DNA of 64,000 nt from Acidobacteriota bacterium (lineage in GTDB: Bacteria > Acidobacteriota > Terriglobia > Acidiferrales > UBA7541): the NCBI GenBank assembly GCA_021324935.1, contig JAJPIE010000012.1, positions 248,001 to 312,000 on the forward strand. The letters are read 5' to 3'. Below are positions 1 through 7,956 of the stretch, in pieces (position 1 is the stretch's first letter; the number at the start of each line of letters is the position of its first letter). Both the position numbers and the translations under genes were made by a program. Under the pieces are notes generated by a model. The model had not been told where the DNA came from. It searched no databases and saw nothing but the letters and a program-made list of their open reading frames with translations.

Positions 1-493
1 GGAGTTTGCGCTCGTTCGGCAAGTCCTTTTCCGCGAGCTCATGCATTTTCTTTTCGATTTTTTCCAGATCTTCCGGCGTGAAAGGCTCATCCCGCAGAAA
101 TTCGTAGAAGAACCCATTTTCGACCGGCGGACCAATGCCCAGCTTTACATTCGGATAAAGATCGGTCACCGCCGCCGCGAGAAGATGCGCAGCGGAATGC
201 CGGAAGACGTAGAGGGCATCCGCATCTTTGTCCGTCAGAATGCGTAGCTTGACGTCCTGCTCCAGGGGCCGGCGCAGGTCGTAGAGCAGCCCGCCGTCAG
301 GTTCCGGGTCAACGGAATTTGCATAGATTCCAGTCTTGGATTGGGATCCGTTGCCGTCCGTGGCATAGACCTTTGCGACCAGCGCCGCATCCGCCAAACG
401 CGGCGAGATGCATTTTGCAATCTCGATGGGCGTAATGCCTTTTGGATACTCTTTGACGTTTCCGTCGGGTAAGGTTACGCGAATCTGGTCCAT
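1..493 (-). CDS. thrS: Threonyl-tRNA synthetase, N-terminal part (cut by window edge)
   Basis: Charges tRNA-Thr with threonine in the cytoplasm. Only about the first 164 residues are present; the gene runs off the left edge. Reading from the ATG at 493, the protein begins MDQIRVTLPDGNVKEYPKG, a typical N-terminal TGS domain, and continues into the editing domain with the signature FRHSAAHLLAAA, whose two His of the HxxxH motif are intact. It is transcribed away from the PIG-L gene across a 190-bp divergent gap in which I see no T-box or other leader structure. Product confidence is high; the catalytic core lies outside the window. Confidence 0.93.
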   Translation of the reverse strand, partial: MDQIRVTLPDGNVKEYPKGITPIEIAKCISPRLADAALVAKVYATDGNGSQSKTGIYANSVDPEPDGGLLYDLRRPLEQDVKLRILTDKDADALYVFRHSAAHLLAAAVTDLYPNVKLGIGPPVENGFFYEFLRDEPFTPEDLEKIEKKMHELAEKDLPNERKL

Positions 494-683
494 GAGAGTC
501 GTCCTGACCTGCAGGCCAAACTGCAGAGGTTATAACCAACTAGAGTATCGGCGGGTGCAGAACGGGTCAAGGACCGCAAAGCCGTGGCCCGCGGAACCGG
601 CAACGGAAGCCTTTCTGGCGCTAAGAACTGTACAATCTTTCTTTATTCGAAGTCCGTGATGGAAGGAGTGTTCCGGGCGCTCA

Positions 684-2087
684 ATGAACAGGACACTGAC
701 ATTCATAGCTGGTTTTGTGGTCATCGCGTTCCCTTACCTTCTGTGTGCGCAAAGCCGAATGACGGTCCGTGGCGCAGATGATCGAATTAAAGCGGACATT
801 CTGGTGGTGGTGGCGCATCCCGATGACGAAGCGGCGGTGACACCATATCTGGTGCGGGCGATGTACGATCTGCACAAGCGGGTGGTGATCGTTTATGGGA
901 CGCATGGCGGAAGCGGGGGAAACAGCTACGGGAAGGAGCGCGCCGGCGCCCTGGCGGATATCCGCGAAATCGAGGCACGAGAGGCTTGTGCGAGGCTAGG
1001 AGTCAAGAACGTCTGGTTTCTCGACGGGAAGGACACTGCGTCACAAAACGTCCTGAATTCCCTGGCGCACTGGGGCCACGGGGAAAACCTTGAGCGACTC
1101 GTGCAATTGATTCGGCTGACGCGACCGGAGATCGTAATCGCTTCCATGCCCGGATTTTTTATCGGCGAGAATCATGGTGACCATCAGACCACTGGCGTGC
1201 TGGCTACCGAAGCGTTTGACCTCGCGGGAAATCCGGCGGCGTTTCCCGAGCAGCTTGCGGGTGCTTCGCCGCAGCGCGAGGTGTACCTGGAAAATCTGGG
1301 CGCGTGGCAGCCGAGCAAGCTTTATTTCTATCCGGATGCAAATGACGACAAGCAATTCGCTGGAACTGGCCCGGCTTATTCGGTGCTGGAAGTCTCGCCC
1401 TCACAGAAGAAGCCTTACTGGCGGCTGGCCCTGGATGCGGCAATGACGCACCTAACTCAATATCCGGAAGACATCGACCGAATCTTGAAATTGAGCGACC
1501 CCGAGATCGAAAAAATGATGCAAGACCCGGATCAGGGCTGGTGGACCGAACCGGAAACCCTCATCTTCGGTAAATCCGTCGTCGGCGGGAAGTCCACCGA
1601 CGACGTGTTTGCGAACGTCACCGCGCAGAATCCGCTGGGAGCAAAGCTTGGAGGGCAGGAGTCCCGCTGGGAGCCAGAACAAGCGCGGTTCGTGCTGGGC
1701 GGGCCGTGGGGCTTTTATGAGGAATTTCTGCGGGTGCACGGACTGACGAATCTTCCGGAAGCCAAGGTGCCGGAAATTGGCATCAAGGCGGGTACCCAAC
1801 TCTATATACCTCTGGTAATTCGGCACGAAGCGGGCGAGGCCATGCGAATCAAAACACAGGTGGAGGTGCCTGCAGGCTGGAAAGTGGCCAGCGGGCAAGG
1901 GGAGTTTGCGCTTCCGGCGGAAGTTTCGACGGATCTCCGCGTGGAGATCGATACCCCTGCAATATCAGCCGATGAATTGAAGAAGGCGGAACCGCAATTC
2001 ATCACCGTGCGTGCGGAATCGGGAGGAAAATTCCTAGGGGAAGTAAAACTCCAGGTGATGCTAAGGCACACCGCACTTCCTCAATAG
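684..2087 (+). CDS. Secreted PIG-L/LmbE-family deacetylase
   Basis: Likely zinc-dependent N-deacetylase acting on an N-acetylglucosamine-type or related amide outside the cytoplasm. A signal peptide (about residues 1-23, ending near CAQS) precedes the PIG-L domain. The family metal site AHPDDE is at residues 44-49 and HGDH at about 164-167. The C-terminal 130 residues look like a beta-sandwich module of the type often appended to secreted carbohydrate-active enzymes. At 467 aa it is longer than a bare PIG-L domain. The substrate cannot be told from sequence. The gene ends one base before the stop of the convergent SDR gene, so no separate terminator fits between them. Confidence 0.85.
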   Translation: MNRTLTFIAGFVVIAFPYLLCAQSRMTVRGADDRIKADILVVVAHPDDEAAVTPYLVRAMYDLHKRVVIVYGTHGGSGGNSYGKERAGALADIREIEAREACARLGVKNVWFLDGKDTASQNVLNSLAHWGHGENLERLVQLIRLTRPEIVIASMPGFFIGENHGDHQTTGVLATEAFDLAGNPAAFPEQLAGASPQREVYLENLGAWQPSKLYFYPDANDDKQFAGTGPAYSVLEVSPSQKKPYWRLALDAAMTHLTQYPEDIDRILKLSDPEIEKMMQDPDQGWWTEPETLIFGKSVVGGKSTDDVFANVTAQNPLGAKLGGQESRWEPEQARFVLGGPWGFYEEFLRVHGLTNLPEAKVPEIGIKAGTQLYIPLVIRHEAGEAMRIKTQVEVPAGWKVASGQGEFALPAEVSTDLRVEIDTPAISADELKKAEPQFITVRAESGGKFLGEVKLQVMLRHTALPQ

Positions 2088-2939
2088 CTACTTCTTCGGG
2101 CGCACTGCCTCGAGCTGTTCCCACACCGCATCCGGCAATAGCCCCAGATCATTGAATTCTCCGGCTCCACGCAGCCACTGGCTGCCGTCAATCACCACGC
2201 ATTCGCCATTGATGTATTCGGCCATGTCGCTCAAGAGAAATGCCGCGAGATTGGTAAGCTCTTCGTGTTTCCCGAAACGTTTCATGGGGATTTTACTGAT
2301 GGCGTGCTCTTCAAACTGTTTCGAAGGGATCAAGCGGGACCATGCTCCCTCGGTGGGGAATGGGCCCGGCGCGATCGCATTCACGCGAATATGGTATTTG
2401 GCCCATTCAACGGCCAGCGAGGTCGTCATCGCCAGCACACCCGCTTTTGCGCAGGCGGAAGGAACCACGTAGCCGCTGCCACAGTTTGCCGCCGCATAGG
2501 TCGTGGTGATGTTCAGAATATTTCCACCCAGTTTCTTTTCGATGCGGCGCTTGGCGAACGCCTGGGTGCAATGAAACGTGCCATTCAGCACGATGCCGAC
2601 CACGGCATTGAAGGCGTTGGAGGAAAGTTTCTCGGTTCGCGCCATGAAGTTTCCCGCCGCATTGTTGACCAGCGTGTCGATCTCGCCAAATTGCAATTCC
2701 GCCGCGGCAAATGCGGTTTCCACCGCTGCGTAGTCTCGGACATCGCAAGTCGCGAATGCTGCGGCTCCTCCATCGCGGTGGATTTCGTCACAGGTAGCCT
2801 TAAGAGGCTCTTCGCGACGCCCCACGACAAACAGCCGCGCGCCGAGTTTCGCGAAATGGATGGCCATGGAGCGGCCGAGGCCGGAGCCGCCTCCAGTCAG
2901 AAAAATAGCGCGATCTTTCAAAAGATCGGGTTGAAACAT
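2088..2939 (-). CDS. SDR oxidoreductase of the 2,4-dienoyl-CoA reductase type
   Basis: NADPH-dependent reductase probably acting on 2,4-dienoyl-CoA esters in beta-oxidation of unsaturated fatty acids. The cofactor motif TGGGSGLG and NNAAGN are present. Instead of the usual YxxxK dyad the active site reads VVPSACAKAGV, the SxxxK arrangement known from mitochondrial DECR1, and the C-terminal half (GEFNDL near the end) also fits that subfamily. The ATG at 2939 is chosen over an upstream in-frame start because GGAAAGGTGG precedes it and it directly precedes the Rossmann fold. A generic SDR role is the fallback interpretation. Confidence 0.85.
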   Translation of the reverse strand: MFQPDLLKDRAIFLTGGGSGLGRSMAIHFAKLGARLFVVGRREEPLKATCDEIHRDGGAAAFATCDVRDYAAVETAFAAAELQFGEIDTLVNNAAGNFMARTEKLSSNAFNAVVGIVLNGTFHCTQAFAKRRIEKKLGGNILNITTTYAAANCGSGYVVPSACAKAGVLAMTTSLAVEWAKYHIRVNAIAPGPFPTEGAWSRLIPSKQFEEHAISKIPMKRFGKHEELTNLAAFLLSDMAEYINGECVVIDGSQWLRGAGEFNDLGLLPDAVWEQLEAVRPKK

Positions 2940-3062
2940 GGCTGACCACCTTTCCCGCTGACGCAGCATTGTATCAACGACAATGTGGGAAACCATTCAG
3001 AAAAGGAGAGAGGCGGGAAGACAATCTGATTTCTTCCCGCCCGTGTTTCAAAGGAAAAGGTG

Positions 3063-3206
3063 CTAACCGCAAACCGGGCGTTTTCTTCCTGCCTTCTTAC
3101 CCGCTTCTTCTCTCGCGGCCAAGGCCACGCGGCCCGCCGCCAATTGCCTGCTGATCTTTTCCATCTTTGTGTGATGACCCAAGCCGGCTTTCCCGGTTTT
3201 TTTCAT
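3063..3206 (-). CDS. Small basic protein, 47 aa, unknown
   Basis: A 47-residue ORF rich in Lys, Arg and Ala, starting MKKTGKAGLGHHTKMEKISR. It has a near-ideal ribosome-binding site (GGAGGAAG, two bases before the ATG at 3206) and lies 43 bp downstream of the coiled-coil gene on the same strand, so the two are probably cotranscribed. No domain is recognised. The charge suggests nucleic-acid binding, but that is a guess. The good SD and placement are the only support for expression. Confidence 0.5.
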   Translation of the reverse strand: MKKTGKAGLGHHTKMEKISRQLAAGRVALAAREEAGKKAGRKRPVCG

Positions 3207-3249
3207 AACTTCCTCCCCGTCGAGCGACGAGGAACACCCACAGGCCGTC

Positions 3250-3537
3250 TCAATGAAGCGCTGCCATCAAGGCATCTACGGCTTGCATCAAGTCTTTCCA
3301 GGCCAAGTCCACTTCTTCCTGGAGTGTTGCGAGTTCGAGATCGTCCGCATCCTCGAGTTCCTGAACCCGCCGCTTGAATTCCGCGAATCGGCTGCGGACG
3401 TGGTCGAGTTCCCAGTAGTGGTCCAGCTTGACGCTGACTTTCTGCTTGGCGAACCGTCCTTTTAATTGGGCAACACGCGAGGCCACTTCCTCGACTTCCG
3501 TGGTTACTCGGTCCAAATACGCTTCCCTGGCTTGCAT
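3250..3537 (-). CDS. Small coiled-coil protein, 95 aa, unknown
   Basis: A predominantly helical, highly charged protein (many E/K/R/A/L with heptad-like spacing, for example VEEVASRVAQLKGRF and LEDADDLELATLQEEV), so probably a soluble coiled coil. The ATG at 3537 is preferred over a TTG 24 bases upstream because GAGGGA lies five bases before it while the TTG has no ribosome site. Similar short coiled-coil proteins with acidic ends are common and mostly uncharacterised. Probably transcribed with the small basic protein downstream. Confidence 0.6.
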   Translation of the reverse strand: MQAREAYLDRVTTEVEEVASRVAQLKGRFAKQKVSVKLDHYWELDHVRSRFAEFKRRVQELEDADDLELATLQEEVDLAWKDLMQAVDALMAALH

Positions 3538-3724
3538 GGCGTCCCTCAGTGCTGAATCCAATGGCTATGGGGCGGGAGCGGAACTCCCACGCAGGGGAAA
3601 GTGCAGGTGCTTCGCCAAAATGGAGCCTTGCTATGTTTATGAAGACAAATGTCTTAGTAAGCCGCTTTCCTGACAATTAAGACGGAATGCGTGGGAAGAC
3701 GCATCCGGAAGGCCTAGAAAGAAG

Positions 3725-3766
3725 AAAAAACCCACGGGAACGCGACGCTTGCGGCTGACAGTTCCC
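3725..3766 (-). terminator. Probable rho-independent terminator of the 3851-4747 gene
   Basis: Read on the minus strand, GGGAAC (3766-3761) can pair with GTTCCC (3741-3736), followed by a T6 run (3730-3725). An alternative 8-bp hairpin (748-755 with 773-780 of the 3 kb block) overlaps the same stretch. The rest of 3538-3850 holds no ORF I can support, only another short hairpin at 3687-3704. Confidence 0.5.
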
Positions 3767-3850
3767 CGGAGCGCCGCAAGATTCAGCAGCAGGCCGCGCT
3801 AGGGGAAGGTCTCGATGGCTGTCCCGTGTGAGTCCCGCGCTGTTCACCGA

Positions 3851-4747
3851 CTATTGCGCCGGCCGCATGGTCGCAGGGATCGGCCGCCCGAGCGCCTTTG
3901 CGTACTCGGTCTGATAGACCGTATTATCTGGGAACTCCTCGACCAGCTCCTTCAGGTTCTTGATCGCTAAGGCATCCTTTTTCTCTCGCCGGGCCGAAAG
4001 CGCCAGCAGAATCCTCGCGAACGGCTTCAGGTAATTTCCGTTATCCGCCGTTTTCTCCACCTCTCTCATGCCAAGGTCCTTGTCTCCGTGTATGCCCCCA
4101 AACCAGAGAATGAAGCGAGCAGACCCCGACAGCGAGCCGATCACGTAGTAGGCGACCCCGGGAGCGACATAGACATCGTACGCGTCCGGATGATCGGCTA
4201 ATAAAATCGCGGCGTTGTTATTCGCTTCCTTGAGATGCTTCAGGGCGTCATAGTGCTTTTTGAGCAGCATGCTGTCCGCATCGGACTCCATGCCTGCAGA
4301 AAGTGTGAGCGCAAACAGCCCTTCGGGATCGCGCTTATTCCGCTTCAGGCGCTGCTCGGCAAGTTGCCGCGCCTTCACAATCGCGTCATCAAAACCTTTC
4401 ATGCGGCCGGGATCGGGCGTGCCGGTAATGCCGCCGAGAAATCGCTTGTCATTCAAGAAATAGTCGCTCGTCAGCACTTGTTGCCGGTAAAATTCCTCGA
4501 AGAGATAGCTCGCGCCAATGGCCACCTGTCCGAATGGTTGCTCCGGATTTTTCGCCGCCCAGTCTTCAAACGTCGTTCTTGCTTCGGGAAATTTCTGCTC
4601 GTAGAGCAGATCGAACCCTTCCTTCAATTCAGGCACCGGACTGAAAGAGGGGGAATTCAGCACACTCGTCGATTGGCCGCTCGCTGGGGGCGATGACAGG
4701 AAGACGCTAATCGCGAGAATAAGTAGCAGAGCTTGCATCGAGCGCAT
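3851..4747 (-). CDS. Exported TPR-like protein of unknown function
   Basis: A 298-residue protein with an N-terminal signal peptide (cleavage near ASGQS, residues 22-26). Helical repeats read like TPRs: FDLLYEQKFPEARTTFEDWA early and AIKNLKELVEEFPDNTVYQ late. There are no catalytic motifs. It probably acts in the periplasm as a scaffold or binding protein. It is encoded 12 bp downstream of the ICMT-type methyltransferase on the same strand, so it may be the third gene of the polyketide synthase operon, though its role there is unclear. Confidence 0.65.
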   Translation of the reverse strand: MRSMQALLLILAISVFLSSPPASGQSTSVLNSPSFSPVPELKEGFDLLYEQKFPEARTTFEDWAAKNPEQPFGQVAIGASYLFEEFYRQQVLTSDYFLNDKRFLGGITGTPDPGRMKGFDDAIVKARQLAEQRLKRNKRDPEGLFALTLSAGMESDADSMLLKKHYDALKHLKEANNNAAILLADHPDAYDVYVAPGVAYYVIGSLSGSARFILWFGGIHGDKDLGMREVEKTADNGNYLKPFARILLALSARREKKDALAIKNLKELVEEFPDNTVYQTEYAKALGRPIPATMRPAQ

Positions 4748-4759
4748 GAGTCGTCAGCC

Positions 4760-5332
4760 TCAAAACAGACCCGGCAGAAACCGCGGTCTGCCCGACATGG
4801 CGTCGCGGTAATGCGAATCTGAAAAGAGGATTTTTTCCTCCATGGCGAGGCGTTGGGAAAGCACCAGGACATGGGCGGCGGAGCCAATCACAGCGGTGAT
4901 CCATGCGGTGTGAATCAGGGGCAAGACCAGCATTTCCGTGAACACGGCGGCATAGTTGGGGTGACGCACATAGCGAAATGGGCCGGTGGTCACGACACCA
5001 AGCCCGGTGGAGTTCATCACTTGTACGTTCCAATGTTCCCCAAGAGTGCGAATCACCCACCAGCGAACTGCATTGGCGGCGAGGAAAATCATAAAACACC
5101 CCGTAGCCAGCACGGGAATGAAGGGGCGATGCAGCAAGAGAACTTCACATCCCGCGCCTATGAGCATGCCAGTGTGGAGAAGCACCATCCATCGGAATTG
5201 GGGCTCTTCGATTTTAGACGCGCCGCGCGCCACCATATCCCGCTGATGGCTTTTCGAGATGCGCAACTCGTAAAGCCGCAGAACTGCGACCAGACCCAGC
5301 AGGATCAAAAAGGCGATAACGTTCAGTTCCAT
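4760..5332 (-). CDS. ICMT-family (isoprenylcysteine carboxyl methyltransferase-like) membrane methyltransferase
   Basis: A 190-residue, mostly hydrophobic protein with several membrane segments and the C-terminal SAM-binding signature TGPFRYVRHPNYAAVFTEM (RHPxY). Bacterial members often lie beside type III polyketide synthases and methylate phenolic lipids, as SrsB does for alkylresorcinols in Streptomyces griseus. Here the ATG at 5332 overlaps the end of the polyketide synthase gene by 10 bp, implying translational coupling. The likely job is O-methylation of the resorcinol or pyrone product. This is inferred from context; the family assignment itself is firm. Confidence 0.82.
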   Translation of the reverse strand: MELNVIAFLILLGLVAVLRLYELRISKSHQRDMVARGASKIEEPQFRWMVLLHTGMLIGAGCEVLLLHRPFIPVLATGCFMIFLAANAVRWWVIRTLGEHWNVQVMNSTGLGVVTTGPFRYVRHPNYAAVFTEMLVLPLIHTAWITAVIGSAAHVLVLSQRLAMEEKILFSDSHYRDAMSGRPRFLPGLF

Positions 5333-6414
5333 TGCAGTAGCAGGAATTCCGCGCTGAAGCCGGGTCCGAACGCGGCGGCGAGGGCGTGCTCTCCCGTCTT
5401 AAGGGGGCGTTTTTCCAGCCACTCCTGAAGAATAAAGAGGATGGTGGCACTGGAAAGGTTGCCGACGCAGCCGAGAACGTCCCAGGACGGCTGCGTGTCG
5501 CACTTGCAGAGGCCGAGTTCCTCTTCCACCGTCCCCAGCAGGCGCGCGCCGCCCGGATGCAGGATCCAGCCTTTGATTTCTGCCCGTGATTTTCCCTGCC
5601 GGTCGAGAAATCCGTGAACCAGTTCCTTGATTCGCCCGCCGATCATTTCCGGCACGTCTTTGCGCAGAATGATGTGAAAGCCGGAGTCGCGCAGATCGAA
5701 TCCCATGGCTCCAAGTGAATCCGGAAAGGTATAGGTTTCCGTCCCCAGAATCTGCGGCCCGGATTTCTTCTGGCCGCTCACAATCACGGCGGCAGCGCCA
5801 TCGCCGAAAAGAATCGACGAAATCAGGTTCGCCTGCGTGATGTCTTTTCGTTGGAAGGTAAGCGAAGGCAGCTCCACCGCAAGCACTAGCACGTTGGTTC
5901 CAGGATTCGCGGCAATGAAGTCCGCGGCCCGGGAAAGCCCCATGGCGCCCGCGGCACACCCCAATTCGGTAAACGGCATCCGCCGCACGTTGGACCGAAA
6001 ACCCATGAGCTGAATCAAATGAGCGTCCAGCGATGGAATCATGAAGCCCGTGCAGGAAACGGTGATAATCAGGTCGATATTCCGAGGCTCCATGCCGGCG
6101 CGTTTCAGGCACTTTTCGGTGGCTTCCTTGCCGAGTCTTATCGAATGCTCGATGTATTCATTATTTGTCTGGCAAAGCGGCCGGGGTTCAATCGTGTAGT
6201 CGATGGGGAAAATGGAATGCCGGTTATGGACCTGTGCGTTGTCCACAATGGCCATCATGGCCTCCACGCGGCGTTCCGGCACTTCGAACACGCGACCGAA
6301 GTAATACTTCACGTCATCGCGGGTAATCCGGTGGGGTGGGAGCGCAGTTGCCGTGGCGACGATGGTAGGATGCGGCCCGTGGCCGTTTGAAGAACTGCGT
6401 TCCAAGATGTTCAC
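5323..6414 (-). CDS. Type III polyketide synthase (chalcone/alkylresorcinol synthase-like)
   Basis: Condenses acyl-CoA starters with malonyl-CoA to give alkylpyrones or alkylresorcinols. The thiolase-fold catalytic triad is visible: Cys in FTELGCAAGAMGLS, His in ILHPGGARLL and Asn in CVGNLSSATIL, followed by the C-terminal GFGPGFSAE-type loop (here AFGPGFSAEFLLLQW). With the GTG at 6414 the protein is 363 aa, normal for the family. AGGA lies eight bases upstream of that GTG. An ATG at 6528 would add 38 unusual residues and leave only about 30 bp to the divergent gene, too little for two promoters. First gene of a PKS-methyltransferase operon. Confidence 0.9.
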   Translation of the reverse strand: MNILERSSSNGHGPHPTIVATATALPPHRITRDDVKYYFGRVFEVPERRVEAMMAIVDNAQVHNRHSIFPIDYTIEPRPLCQTNNEYIEHSIRLGKEATEKCLKRAGMEPRNIDLIITVSCTGFMIPSLDAHLIQLMGFRSNVRRMPFTELGCAAGAMGLSRAADFIAANPGTNVLVLAVELPSLTFQRKDITQANLISSILFGDGAAAVIVSGQKKSGPQILGTETYTFPDSLGAMGFDLRDSGFHIILRKDVPEMIGGRIKELVHGFLDRQGKSRAEIKGWILHPGGARLLGTVEEELGLCKCDTQPSWDVLGCVGNLSSATILFILQEWLEKRPLKTGEHALAAAFGPGFSAEFLLLQWN

Positions 6415-6558
6415 AAGCACCGTCCTGGCAAACGAGAGAGTTGACCACAGCGCCTGGCATTTACCGGCGCGCAACGAAGTCCGTGCAATGCTCGGGGCGC
6501 ACCCTACGTGGCGCATACTGTACATCAAATTGACTCATAGGGGAAACACGAGGTGACC

Positions 6559-7926
6559 ATGCTGAAACGAAAGCAGATACAAGCGCTTGTCGCAGCCTTC
6601 CTCGGAGCGGTCTGCCTCCTATTCTCCTGCCAAAGGGGCGAGGCCCAGGAGCAGGCGGCTCCGCTGCTGGTGGTGATCTCCATCGATGGCTTGCGCCCGG
6701 ACTATATTACTCACGCCGATGAGCACGGCGCCAAGGTACCCGAATTGCGAAGCTTCCTGAAACAAGGCAGTTATGCCGACGGCGTGGTTGGTGTGCTCCC
6801 CACCGTGACCTATCCCAGCCACACAACGCTGATCACCGGCGTCTGGCCGGCAAAACATGGCATCTGGGCGAACACGATATTCGACCCGCTTGGGAAAAAC
6901 TACCAAGCCTGGTACTGGTATGCGGAAGACATTCGCGTGCCGACACTTTGGGATGCGGCCGCCGCCGCTGGGCGCACGACCGCCAGCATCCAGTGGCCCG
7001 TCTCCGTCGGCGCCAAAATCACCTGGAACATTCCAGAATTCTGGCGCGCGGGAACACCCGAAGATGCCAAACTGCTTCGCGTCGTAGCCACGCCTGGATT
7101 GTTGGCGGAAGGAAAGGCCGCCGTGGGCGAGTATCGCGGTGGAATCGACACCAGCGTCGAGGCGGATGAAGTCCGCGGAAAATACGCCGTCTGGATTTTG
7201 GAGACCAAGCGGCCGGGCCTCCTGACCTTGCATCTGACGGCGCTCGATCACATGGAACATGAAGCGCAGCCCTTCAGCCCGGAAGCGATTGGAGTTCTGG
7301 AACGATTGGACGCTGTCATTCGGCGAGTGCGCGAAGCAGCGGAGCGCATTGCGCCCGGACGCGCGTTTGTGGCTGTCGTATCCGACCATGGCTTTGCCCG
7401 CTACGACCAGCAATTGAATCTGTTTCCCGCGTTTCGCGAAGCCAAACTGATTACCGCCGACGAAAAAGAAAAAGTCACCGACTGGCGGGCCATGCCGTGG
7501 CTCACCGGAGGTTCGGCGGCCATTGTCTTGAAAGACCCGAAAGACGAAACGACTGTGGCAGAGGTGCGCGCGCTGCTGGCAAAGCTTGCCGACGACCAGG
7601 CGAATGGAATCGATCGCGTGCTTGAGGCGGCAGAGCTTCACCAGCGAGGCGGCTATCCAAACGCATCGTTTTTCGTGAGCCTCAAACCGGGATGGAGAAC
7701 AGGTTCCTCCATAACGGGCCCGCTCGTCGCCAAAGTAAAACCAGGCGGCACACATGGTGAGATTCCGGACTTGCCGGACCTCCGCGCTTCCTTTTTCTTG
7801 GTTGGACCGGGGGTGCCGGCTGGCAAGGATCTCGGCGTCATCGATATGCGTGACGTTGCGCCAACACTTGCCAAAGAAGCCGGATTCTCGATGCCCAGCG
7901 CCGATGGGAAAGCGCTGCTGCCATAG
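6559..7926 (+). CDS. Secreted nucleotide pyrophosphatase/phosphodiesterase-like enzyme (alkaline phosphatase superfamily)
   Basis: Predicted periplasmic two-metal phosphodiesterase of the ENPP type. After a signal peptide (about residues 1-30) comes the first metal Asp in VVISIDGLRPDY, the Thr nucleophile in GVLPTVTYPSHTTLITG, further metal ligands in LDHMEHEAQ and VVSDHGFA, and a late His in GGTHGEIPD. About 455 aa is usual for the family. The ATG at 6559 is chosen because GAGG ends five bases before it; a GTG lies two codons upstream. Divergent from the polyketide synthase, with no obvious functional link. Confidence 0.87.
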   Translation: MLKRKQIQALVAAFLGAVCLLFSCQRGEAQEQAAPLLVVISIDGLRPDYITHADEHGAKVPELRSFLKQGSYADGVVGVLPTVTYPSHTTLITGVWPAKHGIWANTIFDPLGKNYQAWYWYAEDIRVPTLWDAAAAAGRTTASIQWPVSVGAKITWNIPEFWRAGTPEDAKLLRVVATPGLLAEGKAAVGEYRGGIDTSVEADEVRGKYAVWILETKRPGLLTLHLTALDHMEHEAQPFSPEAIGVLERLDAVIRRVREAAERIAPGRAFVAVVSDHGFARYDQQLNLFPAFREAKLITADEKEKVTDWRAMPWLTGGSAAIVLKDPKDETTVAEVRALLAKLADDQANGIDRVLEAAELHQRGGYPNASFFVSLKPGWRTGSSITGPLVAKVKPGGTHGEIPDLPDLRASFFLVGPGVPAGKDLGVIDMRDVAPTLAKEAGFSMPSADGKALLP

Positions 7927-7956
7927 ACCCACTTCAGAGATCGGGCGTTTGCGTGC

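Noticed and set aside
3780-3850. Stretch resembling part of a cobalamin riboswitch (GGGAAGG...GTCCCGCGCTGT)
   Set aside because: The rest of the consensus is missing and no B12-related gene follows on either strand.
6619-7932. 437-aa antisense ORF opposite the phosphodiesterase
   Set aside because: No family motifs, His- and Arg-rich composition; a shadow of the coding strand.
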